64,000 nt of DNA from the NCBI RefSeq assembly GCF_000715075.1, contig NC_134102.1:112108001-112172000 (forward strand), written 5' to 3'. The notes beneath the pieces are model-generated. The model had not been told where the DNA came from and did not search any database. It was given only the letters and a program-made list of their open reading frames with translations. A program made the translations under genes and the position numbers. Positions 60,310 through 64,000 of the stretch are shown here, piece after piece. The stretch comes from Nicotiana tabacum. Taxonomy: Eukaryota > Streptophyta > Magnoliopsida > Solanales > Solanaceae. Each line of letters begins with the position of its first letter. Position 1 is the stretch's first letter.

Positions 60310-61279
60310 TTAATGATAATTATTAAATTATTAAAATAGTATTAGACCATTAAATCAATAACTTTTAAACTTATTTAAATTGAATATAATTAGTGGTCAA
60401 CGTAGATACATACAAATACAAGCATATAGCTTTTAAAATATGCTATATTCATATATTAAAATTTAATTAAATATTATTGCATACTTATTTGATTATATTT
60501 GAAACTCACAAGTAATTATTGAATTATAATATACTAGTTAGTTTTGTTTTATACTTTTATATCGATGATATTGAATTCTTTACCTTTCAAATAAAATTAA
60601 TAATATCCAAAATTATGTAACAAAATATAAAATACTAGTCACAAGAGAGACATGATCCCCTTCCGAATCATATTAAATTCTCAATTCTTGGATTTGATGT
60701 ATAATTTGATTTATGATCATCAATAAGTTATTAAAATAGTAAAATACCATATCATTATAAAGTAATTTATTGTCTAGATTAAATGTGTATAATTTACTAT
60801 ACAATATAAGTGGTACAAGCTTATAGTCGTTTAAATTCTACTATATAATTAGTTATTCACGCATTAATTAGATATAATTCCATTATTTTTTAATTATATT
60901 TGAAGCTTACAAGTAATACTTTATTTGTTTTTAATTGTGATACACTAGTTAGTTTTGTTATACACTCTTATAGCGACCATATTAAATTTTTAACATTTTT
61001 GAAATAAAAATTAATAGTATTAAAATTATGTAAGTATTATAAAATAATAGTCATAAGAGAGGTCTTCCCTTTCGAATCATATTAAAATCTCAATTTTTAG
61101 ATTGAGTATATAATTTAATTTATGATAATTAATAAGTTATTGAGATAGCAATGGACCATATCATTATAATCTATTATTGTATAGATTAATATAAATAATT
61201 TTCTATAGAATGTAAGTTTTACAACTTTATGGTTGTTTAAATTCTACTATATAATTGATTATTTCATCATTAATTAGAT
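60310..61279 (+). repeat. Degenerate tandem repeat, about 390-400 bp unit
   Basis: Two long units (about 60487-60873 and 60890-61279) share, in order, cacaagtaat or tacaagtaat, actagttagttttgt, agtcayaagagag, ttcgaatcatattaaa, gataatyaataagttatt, accatatcattata and tttaaattctactatataatt followed by a cattaattagata end. A partial earlier unit begins near 60310, and a further partial one follows the SINE fragment near 61418. Confidence 0.75.
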
Positions 61280-61410
61280 AACAACAACAAGAACTAGAAC
61301 AACCCATTATAATCCCACGTGTGGAGCCTGGAGAAGGTAGTGTGTACGCAGACCTTACCCCTACTCCGGAGGATAGAGAGGCTGTTTCCGAAAGACCCTC
61401 GGCAAAAGGA
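61280..61410 (-). mobile_element. TS-type SINE, 3' fragment
   Basis: Reverse complement of the TS 3' part: aacaacaacaag (the TTG tail), then gtgtacgcagaccttacccc, gtttccgaaagaccctcgg. The tRNA-like head is absent, so it is 5'-truncated. It sits at the end of a tandem-repeat unit. Confidence 0.88.
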
Positions 61411-61965
61411 GATATACTTTCATTATTTTATTTATAATTGGAACATATAAAATACACATATTTAATAAGAAATATAATATAATTAATTTTCCAATGAACT
61501 TAGAAATTAACCATATTAAATTAGTAATTCTAAATGTATCTAGATATATGAAAATTATATAAAACTTTATATGAACAATAATGTTAGTGATAGATAATTA
61601 AATATTATGTTCTATATATGTAATTGTTAAGCTAACTATTTTTTTGTGGGTAATTTGAAGCAAAAATATTCATTTAGCTACACGATTTTGTTTTAGGTAA
61701 TTTTATGTGGCTAAAAAATTACTATTGCTATAGTAAATTTTAACTTGTGGCAAAAAAAAATAATTAGATGCGGAATTTTATCTCGAAAATAAATTCGAGG
61801 CTATATCATCTAATCATGCAAATAACTCTTGTTATTAAACCAATTGTTGCCACGGTAATTTAGTACTTGAAGCAACAAATATTTGTTTAGTTATAATATT
61901 TTATTTTAGATAACTTGTTGTGGCTAAAAGGTTACTATTGCTACGATAAGTTCTATGTCACGACC

Positions 61966-63086
61966 CAAAATCCGACTAGTCGTGATGACACCTAACCCAA
62001 CCCGCTAGGTAAGCCAATTAACCACTAACCAACTCTAATAATAATTTATAAAGCAATTAAGTAATGAAAAGTCTTAATCTTATACTTTTCCCAAGAACTG
62101 TAGTACAAATTATGAGCTTCTAAGAATAGAGTTTACAAAGCTGATATGAAATAAATACATCTTCTGTTTGAAAAGTACATAAACAGAGTTTTTATAAATC
62201 TAAGGCTACCATGAACAAGAGGCAGCTACAATAGGAACGCGGGTACATCTTCAAATCCGGCAACCATCAAACACAACAACAACAATCGCCAACATATGCA
62301 CGCAGCGTGCAAAAGTGTAGTATCAGTACAACCGACCCCATGTACTGAGTAAGTAACAAACTTAACCTTAGGTTGAAAGCAGTGACGAGCTAGAACAAAG
62401 GTCGGGTCCCAACTTCAATAACCAACAATAGTTCATAACAACATAAAACAAGTAATACCAGAAGTAACTCAACAAATAAATGTTCAACAAAACATAATTT
62501 CTGAAAATAGTTCCACCTTTCGAGTATTCCAATGAAAACCCAAATCGTTTACCAGAGTTACCAAAAATATGAATAAGTTTGAAAACAATAATTTTCTCAA
62601 AATCCTTTACATAATAAATAAGATGTTTCATTTTCTTTCCAGATAACCAGTGTAAAACAAATGCATCACTATGCACATCTATTAACATGTATGAGAAATC
62701 ATGAATGATATGATACCGTACAACATGAGGAAAATATATTTCTATACATGTATGTCATGTGTGCATGTCAATGCAATGTGTCTCAGAGATGAACTCATGT
62801 ACTCACACTCTCAGAGCACTCAATCTCACTGTCTCGCATTCTCTCTCACTATGCTCAAGGCTTAGCACACTCAATCACTCAGCGATGCACAATACCCGCT
62901 GCGGCGTGCAGCACGATCGGCATATATATATATATATATATAGTCGACTACGCTCACTAGGGGTATACAAACTCCGAAGGGGCTCCTTCAGCCCAAGCGT
63001 AATATATTGTTGTGGCGTGCAGTCCAATCCAATAATTGTTACAGCGTGCAACCCGATCCAATATTATTGCGGCGTGCAACCCGATC

Positions 63087-63151
<65 letters not shown>

Positions 63152-64000
63152 CCCGAAGGCTTGTTTCGGCGTGCAACCCGATCCATATAAAATATAATCA
63201 ATATCATATGCTGTGGCATGCAGTTCGATCCCAAAATATCACTCTCACTCAGGCCCTCGGCCTCACTCAGTCATCAATCTCTGCAGTCTCTCTCACGGGC
63301 TCATAATGTCATGAAACTATCCCGACAACAAGGATATGATGTATCAATAAACAACAACTGAGAGTGAGATATGATATGAATGCATGAATATGATTGAGTA
63401 TAATATATCAATAAAATCAGTAAGATGACAGTAAGAAATGACCACTATGGGTCCTAACAATATCAACATAAAGCCTAAACATGATATTTAAGCATGATTG
63501 ACAGATTAACTACTTTATCACATGGTAAAAACACGGATATCAACAAAATAGGACCACTATACAGTGCCATGGGAACAACAGAGTCTCAATTCACATGGTG
63601 CACGCCCACACGCCCGTCACCTAGCATGTGCGTCACCTCAATACCAATCATATAACACGTATTTTCGGGGTTTCATACCCTCACCACTAAGATTAGAAGA
63701 GTTACTTATCTCGAACAAGCCAATATCAATGACGAGCAAGCCAAATGATGCTCCGAAGATGCCACCCCACGCGTTCGACCTTCAAATGGCTCGAAACTGA
63801 CCAACAACAATTCAAATACATCAAACAATACTAAAGGAACCAAACGCCCAACCCGGGCCTGCACCTCGAAACCCGACAAAACTTACAAAATCCGACAACC
63901 CATTCAATTACAAATCCAACCATACTAATTTCACTCAATTCGGATTCCAATTCGTTGTTCAAAACTCAAAAATCTATATTATAAAACTTTAGGCCAAAAC
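61966..64000. repeat. LTR-family sequence beginning TGTCACGACCC, running off the window
   Basis: The head TGTCACGACCCAAAATCC matches the one at 54002. It contains about six copies of a 30-bp word (ggcgtgcaacccgatccaata and variants) at 62900-63230, broken by TA microsatellites. No protein domain is seen; the open frames at 62759-63306 and 63564-63800 lie in these repeats and in LTR sequence. Confidence 0.55.
63088..63150. repeat. (TA)n microsatellite
   Basis: About 60 bp of uninterrupted TA/AT repeats between two gcgtgcaacccgatcc units. A shorter TA run lies at 62920-62941. Confidence 0.95.

Larger units (their letters stand above)
58530..61965 (+). mobile_element. CACTA-like (En/Spm) non-autonomous element, right end lost
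   Basis: It starts CACTACAACATTATG inside the copia gag. The first 450 bp are full of short subterminal words (tagctac, cgtagcta, tagccac, gtggcta), and similar words occupy about 61640-61960. CACTA elements carry such arrays at both ends. The matching inverted CACTA end is not seen: the TGTCACGACCC repeat starts at 61966. The interior is AT-rich without ORFs and contains a tandem repeat and a SINE fragment. Confidence 0.55.

Noticed and set aside
62759..63306. Open frames with long Tyr-Ile runs
   Set aside because: Translation of TA microsatellite and LTR minisatellite; no domain.

Overview
The window looks like repeat-rich nuclear DNA of a flowering plant, almost certainly a member of the Solanaceae and possibly Nicotiana. 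The grounds are two copies of a TS-type tRNA-derived SINE ending in TTG repeats (a family described from tobacco and relatives), plant Ty3/gypsy lineages (Tat-like, Athila-like), plant L1-type LINEs with a C-terminal RNase H, and one conserved nuclear gene for a chloroplast PPR protein. Genus and chromosome cannot be fixed from the sequence alone.

Layout. (1) 1-28395 is a tandem duplication with a unit of about 14 kb. Each copy holds the 3' half of a dead, minus-oriented Tat-like Ty3/gypsy element (integrase, an extra ORF on the opposite strand and, in copy 2, the terminal LTR), a roughly 7.65 kb minus-strand LINE inserted into it, and about 1.5 kb of non-coding flank. (2) 28396-31700 holds a SINE with a perfect 17-bp target-site duplication, the tail of a Mutator-like transposase, and a convergent small GRF zinc-finger gene. 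(3) 32632-39157 (minus) is the one clear host gene, an orthologue of CRP1/At5g42310. Its four exons give a 710-residue PPR protein. Its first intron is about 4 kb and filled with a TS SINE and three Helitron-like elements. (4) 40020-54001 is a plus-strand LINE split near its 3' end by an Athila-like LTR retrotransposon of about 9.4 kb with both LTRs. (5) 54002-64000 is a patchwork: two pieces of an LTR family beginning TGTCRCGACCC, a copia 3' end with LTR, a copia gag fragment cut by a CACTA-like element, a degenerate roughly 400-bp tandem repeat, a TS SINE fragment and TA microsatellites.

Functionally, only the CRP1 gene and perhaps the small GRF gene look capable of making a protein. Every transposable-element ORF seen has stops, frameshifts or truncation. 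The main interest is historical: the order of nested insertions, the tandem duplication with uneven divergence, and mobile DNA in a chloroplast-gene intron. I found no CRISPR array, rRNA, tRNA gene or unknown multi-gene system.
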